In this document: positions 17,711-26,685 of the stretch, in pieces
Numbering within the stretch: the first letter of the stretch is position 1
Layout: each line of letters begins with the position of its first letter
Position numbers and translations under genes: made by a program
The notes under the pieces: model-generated
Told to the model about the DNA's origin: nothing
The model's database searches: none
What the model saw: the letters and a program-made list of their open reading frames with translations, nothing else
IMG/VR virus record: IMGVR_UViG_3300003691_000026
Span: 1-39,034 of that record
DNA length: 39,034 nucleotides
Origin: a virus
Strand: one strand, 5' to 3'

Positions 17711-20632
17711 TTATAATAATTGCTTTATAACTCTAGGGTCTAGTGATTGTACTATTTGAATATCTGAAACCACAATATTTGGTTGGATTATTTCATCTTC
17801 TTTAGCAAATACTTGGTATAAATCACCAAATACATGGTTGTCCGATACAGGTACAAGGACTACAGAATCCAAGTGGGCTGCAAGTCTCGCATGTATAAAC
17901 GCGGATAATTCTGTGAAATAAAACGTTTCACCAAATTCCCAAGAATTTATATCAAAGAATTCATTAACTAAATCTACAATATTTGATTTAACTTGATTGT
18001 CGGTTAGTGAATTATTTTCAGAACGAATTATTTTAATTGTTGCTCGTAATTCACTGCTCGCTTTTTTGCCTATAATTATTTTGATTTTACCCGAATGTAA
18101 TATTACAGTATCTGATATCATCTTGTTATCTAATAAGTAGCCAAAATCCGAACGTAAGTTAAATGGTGTTGGTGATGTTGGTTCTTCTACTATTCTATCA
18201 TTTAACCATAATTTTAAATTAGTGTAATACCCACGTGTAATTAAATATCCATCAATGATATTAGTTGCAGATGGGTCAATTAAGTTAAAACGTGGTGTGC
18301 GGTGTTGCCATAAGAAATTCATATCGGTTCTCCCTACTTCACGCTTATATAAACCTGCCCCTGAAATTTGATCCGCTTCCCATGCTTCCACAACTAATTC
18401 TGTTTCTGGTACGTATACCCATGGTGAATCTAAGTCATCACGATTGAAGTATACAAAATCATCTGTACCTACTAAATCAGATAATGAAACATTGTCTGGA
18501 ATACCATCACTGTTTTCATCATCTGGAATAATGTAAATGTCTGAAATACTATCTAGTCCCTTATCAACACCTTCTGTTATTGTGACTTGACCTAAAACAT
18601 CGAAAAAGTAATTCTGACTTAATGAACTGTTCTGTCTTGCAAATCCTATTTGTTTTGGCTGTGTGTTAGCCGCCAATACAACTAATGTATCTAAATTTGT
18701 ATTTAATGTATCATCAGTTATTACACTATCACCGTCGTTAGTTACATAGAATTTAGTTTCACCACTGTGAAATACTAATCTATTTGACGCATAACGAATC
18801 ACCCAACTATCATCAGTCTTAGCTTCAATTGAAATCCAGTAGCTCGTAGGTTCACTATTATGTGATATCCATGTGTCACTATTTACAACGTATTCTAAGT
18901 ATACGGTCTTTGGTGTGTTATATATTGCATACAGTAAAATTTGTTCTAAATTCAATATTTCTGTTGGGTTAAATGTTGTTCTTATTTCTGCAACAGGAAC
19001 ACCACTCAATAAAAACTGTGTAAAAAATACTGGCGTTTCAAGTAATTGTTGTATATGTGAGTTAATTAATGTTGTAATTAATGGTACGTTTGCACCACCA
19101 TCTTTGTTAGGCAACACATCAGAATCAACATTATCTGATATGATGTCACTATTGTAATATATTACCCCATCATCGCCAAATATCTTAACATTATCATAAT
19201 GTTCTCTAGGGTCAAACAATTGACCAATGTATTTAGAGTCACCTGCGAATGTCCTATTTACTGCACGTAATTTAAGTATTGAGTTATCTTGTAGCATGAA
19301 TTCATTATAGTCACGCCCATTTACCATTCTATCTTGTGTATAGTATACAGATGGCGCAATGCGTTTAATGCGTTCAATACCTTCTGTCTCTGCGGCATTT
19401 TGTATTGGATCCAGTAATGAAAATGTAAACGATAAATTTTGTTCAATATTTAAATTATCTCTGTATTGGAATGCTGAGTTAATATTTTGTATTGTGTTCG
19501 TTGGTATCGTTATATCTGAATTTGCGGATGTTCTATACCATATATCAAAACGACCCGATGGAATTGCTGCGAATTTACCATCACCAAAAATTATACGTAT
19601 TTGGTCGTCATTCAATGTTTCTATTTCATATTTATTTCGGTTTGGATTTGTATTGAATACTACATTCTGTGCACTTGCAACATCAACTCTTTCCCATTCA
19701 CCCATTCTCATGTCGGATAAGAAATCATCTTCCACAGTTAAAATTTCATCAGTATCTGGGTTTACATTGTTTAACCATATATCTGTTTCATTAATATTAT
19801 CAATATTGATTTCATGTGTTTGATTTGGCGTTACTCCATCAAAATCCGTAACAACTTTTTTTATTTCACCCTGTTTGGTAAAGATGAAAAATCCAGTATT
19901 GGATGATGAATCTCCAAGACCATCATTTAAATATAGAATTGAAAAATTAAGATCTTTTTCTGGTCGTCTTTCGATTGGTCCAAATTCATTCAATTCACTA
20001 CTAACCAATTCCATTGGATATTGTAAACCTGTCACGTTCACATTATATGGCATAACATTATTTACCAATGGTGAATTTTTAAATGAATATGATTCAAATA
20101 ATACATCCTGCACCTGAACTCGGTCAGATGGTAATACTGAACCAAATTCTTGCTCAAATACTCGATTGATTACTAATATGAACTGTTCTTTCCAGTTACT
20201 ATTGTTTCTATCATTCCAGAGAATGTTTTTATTTGCTAAATCATTACCACGTGAATCAATCACACGTTCAGTTGTAGAGATTGTAGTTAATTTAACAATA
20301 CCTCTAGATGCAATATTTCTATTTGCATTATATGATAATAGTTTAGCTAATCGTAGTACAGATTCTTTACGTTCTGCTGTTGATATGAAGTTCTCATGCG
20401 CATTTAAATCTAAACGATATGCGGTTATTTCACCTAAATACGCGAATAATTCTAATAATGCAACTAGTTCGGAACTCTCAATGAAGTCATTGAAATCTTC
20501 GGGGAAATATATTTTCAAATAATCTAACATAGACTGCTTGATGGTCACAAAGTCCCATGCGGTGAAGTTTATCTGTTGGAACGCTTCATATGCACGTTCC
20601 CAATTTTCTGCTCTGTTAATTAATCTAGACAT
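17711..20632 (-). CDS. 6: baseplate wedge protein, T4 gp6-like
   Basis: 973 aa, longer than T4 gp6 (660). gp6 forms the inner ring of the baseplate wedges and drives the change in diameter at contraction; it is related to the gpJ family of P2. The N-terminal signature covers residues 12-100: RAYEAFQQINFTAWDF, FPEDFNDFIESSELVALLEL, LNAHENFISTAERKESVLRL and AKLLSYNANRNIASRG. The central DRMVNGRDYNEF is the conserved gpJ/gp6 stretch. The C-terminus has family-like SELRATIKIIRSENNSLTDN followed by FFDINSWEFGETFYFTEL. The ATG lies within the last codons of the upstream endonuclease (13-base overlap) and lacks a clear ribosome site, suggesting that insertion of the endonucleases displaced the original leader. 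Confidence 0.92.
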   Translation of the reverse strand: MSRLINRAENWERAYEAFQQINFTAWDFVTIKQSMLDYLKIYFPEDFNDFIESSELVALLELFAYLGEITAYRLDLNAHENFISTAERKESVLRLAKLLSYNANRNIASRGIVKLTTISTTERVIDSRGNDLANKNILWNDRNNSNWKEQFILVINRVFEQEFGSVLPSDRVQVQDVLFESYSFKNSPLVNNVMPYNVNVTGLQYPMELVSSELNEFGPIERRPEKDLNFSILYLNDGLGDSSSNTGFFIFTKQGEIKKVVTDFDGVTPNQTHEINIDNINETDIWLNNVNPDTDEILTVEDDFLSDMRMGEWERVDVASAQNVVFNTNPNRNKYEIETLNDDQIRIIFGDGKFAAIPSGRFDIWYRTSANSDITIPTNTIQNINSAFQYRDNLNIEQNLSFTFSLLDPIQNAAETEGIERIKRIAPSVYYTQDRMVNGRDYNEFMLQDNSILKLRAVNRTFAGDSKYIGQLFDPREHYDNVKIFGDDGVIYYNSDIISDNVDSDVLPNKDGGANVPLITTLINSHIQQLLETPVFFTQFLLSGVPVAEIRTTFNPTEILNLEQILLYAIYNTPKTVYLEYVVNSDTWISHNSEPTSYWISIEAKTDDSWVIRYASNRLVFHSGETKFYVTNDGDSVITDDTLNTNLDTLVVLAANTQPKQIGFARQNSSLSQNYFFDVLGQVTITEGVDKGLDSISDIYIIPDDENSDGIPDNVSLSDLVGTDDFVYFNRDDLDSPWVYVPETELVVEAWEADQISGAGLYKREVGRTDMNFLWQHRTPRFNLIDPSATNIIDGYLITRGYYTNLKLWLNDRIVEEPTSPTPFNLRSDFGYLLDNKMISDTVILHSGKIKIIIGKKASSELRATIKIIRSENNSLTDNQVKSNIVDLVNEFFDINSWEFGETFYFTELSAFIHARLAAHLDSVVLVPVSDNHVFGDLYQVFAKEDEIIQPNIVVSDIQIVQSLDPRVIKQLL

Positions 20633-22296
20633 AATTTATATTTTATTTTACCACAATCATATATTCTATTTATGCCATTGTCAATAGTATTTTTTTCTTC
20701 TGTTTTCATACTATCATATTTAGCTAGTTTATTTTTTAACTGTTTATGTCTCAGATTGAATTTATGAACCCGTTTATCATTAAATACATAGTAATAATCA
20801 TAAGGTACGTCATGTACTTTTTTGAAATTATTATTTATATATAGTTGCCCAGTTGATATTCTATTATCTGCATATGTTATAATATACTTAAAATCATAAT
20901 TTCTTTCTATAAATTTAATTATTTTACCCATAATTCCAACTATCCGTATATTAGTCGCAAAGCGTACTAAATTTAGTCCTGTCTTAGATTGTTTTTTAAA
21001 TATACATACCCCAACTAATTTAGTATTATGATAAACTCCAATTTTGATTTTCCCAGAACCATATCCCTGTATGTGGTGCATATTTAAAAAATCTCTTGCT
21101 TCTTGTAGATTACATAACTTAACATCAGTCTTGCGTCCGTATATTGATGGAGTTTTTGATACTAGATTAATTATAAATTTTTCTATTATATTTCTATTAT
21201 GCTTCCATTCATCTTCAAATATTGTAATTAATCGTATACCTTTCTCTTTGCATTGTATATATTTATTATAATGATAATCTTTATCCTTATATACACTGGA
21301 ATGCCAATATATCCCACAATACTCTATCGCTAACTTTAATTCTGGAATATAAAAATCTAATTCAAGTGGTTTAATCTGCTTACGGTCATTTTGACATATG
21401 TGATAGTCGCAATTGTCTATTAATAATTTATAAATTTCCGTTTCTGCGTATGAACTACCGTTATGTAGTGTTATAGGTATGTTGAATTCTTCTAATCTTC
21501 GTTTTATAATCTTATAATCCACACACAATAATTCCGATAAATGTGATAATGGTATGTCATTCGTCACATGACTATCATATAACCATTTTTTATTATTTAG
21601 TTTTTCGTAGTTACTGTCACTTATGTGCATTTGTTCGAAATGTGCTCTGCCGTAACGCTCAATACTGGTATTTATACTCTGTTGTTTAAACTTATTGCAC
21701 TGTAGTGCATGCTTAAACCCGTATTTAGCTTCCATCGTATCTTGCCGTTGATTGACAATTTCATGAGTTTCTTCTTCTGTGTGGTTAGATATAGATTGTT
21801 TAAACTTAGAAACCAGTTTTTCATCATGCATAGCATGTGATACCCCATAACGTTCATTCATTGTATTATTTTTTTTATTATTTATTTTTTTGTCCTGTAA
21901 TGCATGTGCTACACCATATCGTTCAATCATGGTTTTTCTGATATTACCCATACGTTTTTTTGATTTATATGCGCATGATTTTGAACAATACTGGTTATAT
22001 ACTTTTAATGGTTTATTGAAAGATGTATCTTCATCACATGCACCACATTTTGGGATTTCGGATGTATTGTTCTTGATAGCATGTAATTTTTCTATGAATG
22101 AATGTTTACGTTCTTCGTCAATAAATGCAGTAGCGTGGTTAATTTCACACAATAGCTTGGGATGCTTTTTAAACATTTTACATGCATTTGCATTAATTTG
22201 ACCATTCTCTTTAATAAAATTAAATCCAATCAGCTTATTCTTTATTGTGTTTATTAGTAATTCTCCTATAAGATTCGAATTTGTCAAATAATTCAT
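20620..22296 (-). CDS. free-standing homing endonuclease, EDxHD/Vsr-like, with RYG-type repeats
   Basis: 558 aa from the first ATG; an extended frame would need a TTG at 22308. A four-Cys zinc site (84, 87, 104, 108) is followed by four repeats of ERYGVxHAxQ type (about 125-220), common in phage homing enzymes. The nuclease core has LELDFYIPE (311-319) and IEYCGIYWHSS (324-334), then RLITIFEDEWKHNR. The C-terminal domain (SIYGRKTDVKL to NRIYDCGKIKY) matches the end of the endonuclease at 3306-4865. Family-like sequence begins by about residue 18, inside the 62-base overlap with the upstream HNH gene; a TAGGAG at 22264-22269 lies in this overlap, but no ATG follows it. The 3' end overlaps the gp6 start. 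Confidence 0.78.
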   Translation of the reverse strand: MNYLTNSNLIGELLINTIKNKLIGFNFIKENGQINANACKMFKKHPKLLCEINHATAFIDEERKHSFIEKLHAIKNNTSEIPKCGACDEDTSFNKPLKVYNQYCSKSCAYKSKKRMGNIRKTMIERYGVAHALQDKKINNKKNNTMNERYGVSHAMHDEKLVSKFKQSISNHTEEETHEIVNQRQDTMEAKYGFKHALQCNKFKQQSINTSIERYGRAHFEQMHISDSNYEKLNNKKWLYDSHVTNDIPLSHLSELLCVDYKIIKRRLEEFNIPITLHNGSSYAETEIYKLLIDNCDYHICQNDRKQIKPLELDFYIPELKLAIEYCGIYWHSSVYKDKDYHYNKYIQCKEKGIRLITIFEDEWKHNRNIIEKFIINLVSKTPSIYGRKTDVKLCNLQEARDFLNMHHIQGYGSGKIKIGVYHNTKLVGVCIFKKQSKTGLNLVRFATNIRIVGIMGKIIKFIERNYDFKYIITYADNRISTGQLYINNNFKKVHDVPYDYYYVFNDKRVHKFNLRHKQLKNKLAKYDSMKTEEKNTIDNGINRIYDCGKIKYKLCLD

Positions 22297-23437
22297 AATA
22301 CCATGCAATTAGAATATCGCCACATTCACCGTTAATTATATCACTACCGAAGTCAGGATTACCATATATCGGACTAAATGCTATTTTAAATATACATTGA
22401 TAATGTTCTGGCTCCATTTTATCCATTAAATGTGAAAGACTTGACAACCTATTGTCAATTTTTTTTCTATGTATACATGTTCCGTCATTTTTTAACCATT
22501 TCGCCATATATTGCTTACTTACTCCGAACCATTTGGCAAACTCAACATGAGATATATTAAACTCCTTATGCATATTTAAATATGTTATAGTATTATCATC
22601 GATGCCATGATTATTTTTAATGATATCAAATTTGTTTGTCCATTTTATTACTGCTATCCTTGTCACATTGTACATTTCACCAATATCAGTATATGAATTT
22701 TCATTTAGGAGTTCTTGGAGTTCTTGTTTTGATGGTCGTTGCCTATTTTTCATTGTATACTTTCCATTAATATATAGATTATGTTTATCTACATACTTAC
22801 TAATATATGAGTTTGTAACACCATATTTAGCCGCGATATTACCATATGTTAATCCCAATTCTAAAAAATTAAGTATATCATTTTTGTACAATTTCGTTAC
22901 GTGTTTGTGTACTGCATTATAATACCAGCGTATTTTATATTTTCGCACTAAGTTATATATCGTTTTATACGGTATGGCGTATTTATTAGATATGTCTATA
23001 TATTTCATAGTTTTTATGTCATGATATATTGCTTTTTTAGTTGGGATATTGTTATAATATGAAGAATTATGTTTGCATTTATGTGAACAATATTGCTTTT
23101 GGGCGTTTTGTAGTGTTAATCCACAAGTTTTACAGAATACTGGAGAATAACATAATTTCGGCATATTTGTTGGTATTTCAGAAAAATATTGACACCCATC
23201 ATTAATCCATGTATGTAACTTGATATGTTCTTTTTGTGACATAAGTAACAAGTTTGACATTCTATTATTTAAACGATTACCATCTAAATGGTGTACTATT
23301 TCACCATCAGTTAAGTTGCGTTTAATGTTAACTATCATAAAATATCTATGCTCACTTATCCACCCATCATCTTGAGAGTATTTAAACTCTGGACGATAAA
23401 TTTTTCTATACCCTTCAACTATTTTAATATTTTCCAT
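22235..23437 (-). CDS. HNH homing endonuclease
   Basis: 400 aa. An HNH_3-type nuclease lies at 28-75: SEHRYFM (His30), then EIVHHLDGNRLNNRMSNL with His49-His50, Asp52, Asn54 and Asn62, and HIKLH ending at 75. A four-Cys zinc site follows near 102-122 (CKTCGLTLQNAQKQYCSHKC). The rest has several short helix-turn-helix-like segments, such as YGNIAAKYGVTNSYISKYV and HVEFAKWFGVSKQYMAKWL, which probably read the DNA target. It stands 37 bases after gp25 and overlaps the next endonuclease by 62 bases, forming a tandem insertion between gp25 and gp6. Confidence 0.82.
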   Translation of the reverse strand: MENIKIVEGYRKIYRPEFKYSQDDGWISEHRYFMIVNIKRNLTDGEIVHHLDGNRLNNRMSNLLLMSQKEHIKLHTWINDGCQYFSEIPTNMPKLCYSPVFCKTCGLTLQNAQKQYCSHKCKHNSSYYNNIPTKKAIYHDIKTMKYIDISNKYAIPYKTIYNLVRKYKIRWYYNAVHKHVTKLYKNDILNFLELGLTYGNIAAKYGVTNSYISKYVDKHNLYINGKYTMKNRQRPSKQELQELLNENSYTDIGEMYNVTRIAVIKWTNKFDIIKNNHGIDDNTITYLNMHKEFNISHVEFAKWFGVSKQYMAKWLKNDGTCIHRKKIDNRLSSLSHLMDKMEPEHYQCIFKIAFSPIYGNPDFGSDIINGECGDILIAWYYELFDKFESYRRITNKHNKE

Positions 23438-23474
23438 AATTTAGTATGTATGATTATGTCATACATGTCAACTA

Positions 23475-23852
23475 TTACTGTTCAAAATCCAAATTTATTT
23501 CTAAAATACCATTCATTCCGATTTCTATATAATCCAAATCTATAATTATTAATAGCGAACTTTCATTGTAAAATGGTATTAATTGTATTGAACGTTCCTC
23601 GACTCTTGGGTCATAACGTATTACGTTAATTAAATCACGACGAATTGCCGACATTGTTATATCATCCAATGGTTCAAATATTACATCAGGTATTATTGTC
23701 CCAAAGTCTGGCATTCTCAATCTTTCACCCTTTCGGGTGAATATATGATTAAGTATATCGCGTTTAACTAATTCTACATCACGTAATATAAATGTCTTAG
23801 AAATATTATATTCCTGTGTTGAAAATCCTTTGTATAAATTTTTAGTTGTCAT
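23475..23852 (-). CDS. 25: baseplate wedge protein, T4 gp25-like (lysozyme-like fold)
   Basis: 125 aa; T4 gp25 is 132. It is a conserved inner wedge subunit, shared with phage P2 gpW and type VI secretion TssE, that helps nucleate the sheath. The typical pattern is visible: DVELVKRDILNHIFTRKGERLRMPDFGT (25-52), IIPDVIFEPLDD (53-64), RRDLINVIRYDPRVE (71-85). The ATG shares a base with the stop of the 111-aa gene (TAATG). Confidence 0.92.
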   Translation of the reverse strand: MTTKNLYKGFSTQEYNISKTFILRDVELVKRDILNHIFTRKGERLRMPDFGTIIPDVIFEPLDDITMSAIRRDLINVIRYDPRVEERSIQLIPFYNESSLLIIIDLDYIEIGMNGILEINLDFEQ

Positions 23853-24187
23853 TATCTTCTCCAGAACATATTACGGTCAATAGTTTCATCACCTTCAACT
23901 TTTCCAATAGGTTCTCTACCTTCTGGTGATGTTTCGTTATCATACTGATCTTTAGCATCAACATTATTTAAGTAATTATCATTCTCTTTATTAACTGGTT
24001 CGAGTTCATCTTGCTTCAATACTCTTGCCCACGGTTCATGATCTGGAACTCTATTGGGCCAAACTGCAATCTCAGTTAAGGATAAACAACTCTTATTTGC
24101 ATAGATTGGTTGTGCATCCATATGAGATTCTGCGTATACCTCAAAATCTACAACTATTTCTTCATTTACTGACCATTTATTTGCCAT
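23852..24187 (-). CDS. unknown small protein coupled between gp5-like and gp25-like genes
   Basis: 111 aa, no family recognised. The first half (NEEIVVDFEVYAESHMDAQPIYANKSCLSLTEIAVWPNR) looks beta-rich and globular. The second half is acidic and probably flexible, ending in MFWRR. Both ends use TAATG overlaps, coupling it tightly to the hub spike gene before it and the wedge gene after it. Position suggests a small baseplate hub component or spike accessory. No PAAR-type tip motif is visible. Confidence 0.65.
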   Translation of the reverse strand: MANKWSVNEEIVVDFEVYAESHMDAQPIYANKSCLSLTEIAVWPNRVPDHEPWARVLKQDELEPVNKENDNYLNNVDAKDQYDNETSPEGREPIGKVEGDETIDRNMFWRR

Positions 24188-26685
24188 TATATTCCACCTC
24201 CAAGGTCTGTCACATACCCTTCAAGTGTCATGGCAGAATCAGCTAACGCAATTAAATCTGAGCTATCTAATCCACCACTGACAATATTAGATAATATTGT
24301 ATTATTTGAATCAACATGTGATGCAAGTTCACTCATCATAGATATTACACTAGGCAATCCCTCACCGGTTACTGTACTATTATATGTATTCAGTGCATTA
24401 ATAGCATCACCTATATTGATATTGTAGTTAGCGTAAAGAACATCACTGTCTGTCCCTGTTGGGTTTGTAAAATTGATACTAAGTAAATTAATGTTTTCTA
24501 CCGCATTTGTAAATTGACTTAATACATTATCGATTTGACCCTGTATTCCACCGACCTGTGTTAATGCACTATCAAAACTATTTTTAAGTTTACTTACTTC
24601 ACCCTTTAGACCATTAACCCAACCCATTATGTTGTCCTTAGTCCAACCACCTAAATCTACATTTAATTCAAACAGTGAATCAGGCAACAATTCTAGACCT
24701 TCTATTGTAAGTATATTGGTTAAGTCGAAACATAGATTCGGTAAATTTAAAGTTGGTAATTCTATCGCAGGTAGCTCAAGTGAAAAACTTATAGGCAATG
24801 CACCAAGCCATGGTGGTAGTGGTACTTCAAGAAATTCAAGTGTTAACATTTTCGTTAGAGACGCATTTATACTATTCACATGTTCATGGAAAAGCTGCAT
24901 ATGATTGTTCCAATCTTCTTCCATATCTTCCATGAACTCATTCATATCATTGACGGTTCTTTCAACGCCATCTGGAAGTTTAAATGTAACATCTAAATCT
25001 CCTTCATGTTCCTCTAAACCATCATTGGTTAGTTTTACTGTGACTCCGGGAAATTCAAAACATCCCGGAGGGTCATTTTTTGCCTTTTCAACAGATACCT
25101 CAGTACTCGCGGTCTGTGCGATTTGATTCTGTGCTGATGCAGTTACATTGTTATTACTGACTGAATCTATATTTGTTGCAACAGTGAACATAGAATTTTC
25201 GCCATCCCCCGATAAAGTAACTGACTCTTTAACTGATTCTATAGCAACATTTTCACCTTTCGATTTAATATTAACATCCATTTGAGCCGCCAAGTCCATT
25301 TTTCCACGGAATGAGAATATTTCTGTATTATTAATTGCTCGGTGTTTAGCTGAATGACCCGCGAACTGTGATATATTTGCAGTAGCGTTTATAAGTAAGC
25401 TACCATTAATTGACGTGCTTAAATCTCCCTTATTAACTATAGTATTCAAATCTCCTTCAACCTGTAATGAATATACTCCACCCACTGATGTACACATGTC
25501 ACGACCAACCTCGAAAAATGTATCTTCAACTGAAAGTGTGCGTAGCGATTTTTCAGTCATGACGTGTATATCATTAACTGCATGCATTCTTATCTGTCCG
25601 TCTTCTGGTACAACATCAAGAGATTTTTGTCCTCTAGTATCGCCCGAATACATATGAATTCCCTTCTTGCCCTTAATTCTAACCGTTTCGTCCGACTCAA
25701 TGTTGATATCCTTTTTTGCATGAATTGATAATCTCCTATCTGCATATATGTCAATATTCCCTGACTTATCCATTTCAATGTATGATTTTCCCTCATATGT
25801 TGAAATGTATATTCGCTCATTCGTGTCATCCAAAATAATTTGATGACCTGCTGTTGTTTTAAACTGTATTCTTGAATTAAATGCTCGGTCATCCATCATC
25901 ATTGAATGAAACCCCGGTGACGACCATGAGTACACTCTTGAACTTTTGAATGCTCCAAGGTTTTTATGACCACTCCAATCATACCCATGCGCACCTAGAA
26001 TAGGTTTAACCCAATCATCTGATTCAGCTTCACTTATTTGTGGGTATTGGTTATCTAAATATGAACCTCGTGATGGGTTTGGAATCTCACCAATATCCTC
26101 ACGGACTCCGGTAATTTGATAATTAGCCGAACGAGTCTTCCATTCGGGAGTATCCTTTTTATCTTGGAATGCTTCGGTTGCATTAGAATATGCAGGTTCA
26201 ATTGGGTCTTTTGTAGAAGACAACGGACCATCAGGAAAACCACCTGACCAATCATATCTACCTGTTCCAATTGTATGTGTTTCTTGGTGTTCTGGAATAC
26301 ATCCTAACCATACACGACGACGAGGGTCATCATTAATACATGCGATTAATACATGTGCACCCTGTTCTGGGATTCCCCAAAATCCATAATGCACTGCACC
26401 AGTTGTTGATTCTTTACCTTTCTGATGTCCACGTGCGTATCCTGAGTTATTTACACTGCCACCAAATGGTGAACCATATAATGCCCACGGAAGATGGTGA
26501 ATTTTTTTAGGATTATCGTTGAATTCTGGACAAAATACCATCAAACGACCACTTTCGAGTGGGTCATCCGCATTCACTACCAATCCTATACTGATGTTTG
26601 TAGTTAAATGTGTTATATCATCACGTGTTCCGTCAGATGAATTGACGTTCATGAATTCTTCTAATTGTTGTTCTGTTATTCTCAT
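24187..26685 (-). CDS. 5: baseplate hub/central spike, T4 gp5-like (VgrG-type, no lysozyme domain seen)
   Basis: 832 aa. An N-terminal OB-fold region (about 30-130: IGLVVNADDPLESGRLMVF, then GFWGIPEQGAHVLIACINDD) is followed by a gp5/VgrG trimeric beta-helix with short regular repeats from about 275 (FKTTAGHQIILDDTNERIYI, then SGNIDIYADRRLSIHAKKDI) to about 500. The spike punctures the outer membrane. T4 gp5 has a lysozyme domain between these parts; here that span (130-265) holds linker-like sequence without a recognisable T4-lysozyme Glu/Asp/Thr catalytic pattern. About 270 extra residues follow the helix, with helical segments and a hydrophobic beta stretch near 615-665. Start and stop both overlap their neighbours by TAATG. 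Confidence 0.85.
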   Translation of the reverse strand: MRITEQQLEEFMNVNSSDGTRDDITHLTTNISIGLVVNADDPLESGRLMVFCPEFNDNPKKIHHLPWALYGSPFGGSVNNSGYARGHQKGKESTTGAVHYGFWGIPEQGAHVLIACINDDPRRRVWLGCIPEHQETHTIGTGRYDWSGGFPDGPLSSTKDPIEPAYSNATEAFQDKKDTPEWKTRSANYQITGVREDIGEIPNPSRGSYLDNQYPQISEAESDDWVKPILGAHGYDWSGHKNLGAFKSSRVYSWSSPGFHSMMMDDRAFNSRIQFKTTAGHQIILDDTNERIYISTYEGKSYIEMDKSGNIDIYADRRLSIHAKKDINIESDETVRIKGKKGIHMYSGDTRGQKSLDVVPEDGQIRMHAVNDIHVMTEKSLRTLSVEDTFFEVGRDMCTSVGGVYSLQVEGDLNTIVNKGDLSTSINGSLLINATANISQFAGHSAKHRAINNTEIFSFRGKMDLAAQMDVNIKSKGENVAIESVKESVTLSGDGENSMFTVATNIDSVSNNNVTASAQNQIAQTASTEVSVEKAKNDPPGCFEFPGVTVKLTNDGLEEHEGDLDVTFKLPDGVERTVNDMNEFMEDMEEDWNNHMQLFHEHVNSINASLTKMLTLEFLEVPLPPWLGALPISFSLELPAIELPTLNLPNLCFDLTNILTIEGLELLPDSLFELNVDLGGWTKDNIMGWVNGLKGEVSKLKNSFDSALTQVGGIQGQIDNVLSQFTNAVENINLLSINFTNPTGTDSDVLYANYNINIGDAINALNTYNSTVTGEGLPSVISMMSELASHVDSNNTILSNIVSGGLDSSDLIALADSAMTLEGYVTDLGGGI

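Noticed and set aside
17700-17711. Terminator directly after gp6
   Set aside because: Only A/T runs; no stable stem before the inverted repeat in the giant gene leader, and that repeat lacks a T run.
22297-22308. TTG start for the 558-aa endonuclease
   Set aside because: No ribosome site; an ATG follows four codons later. The true start stays uncertain because of the overlap.
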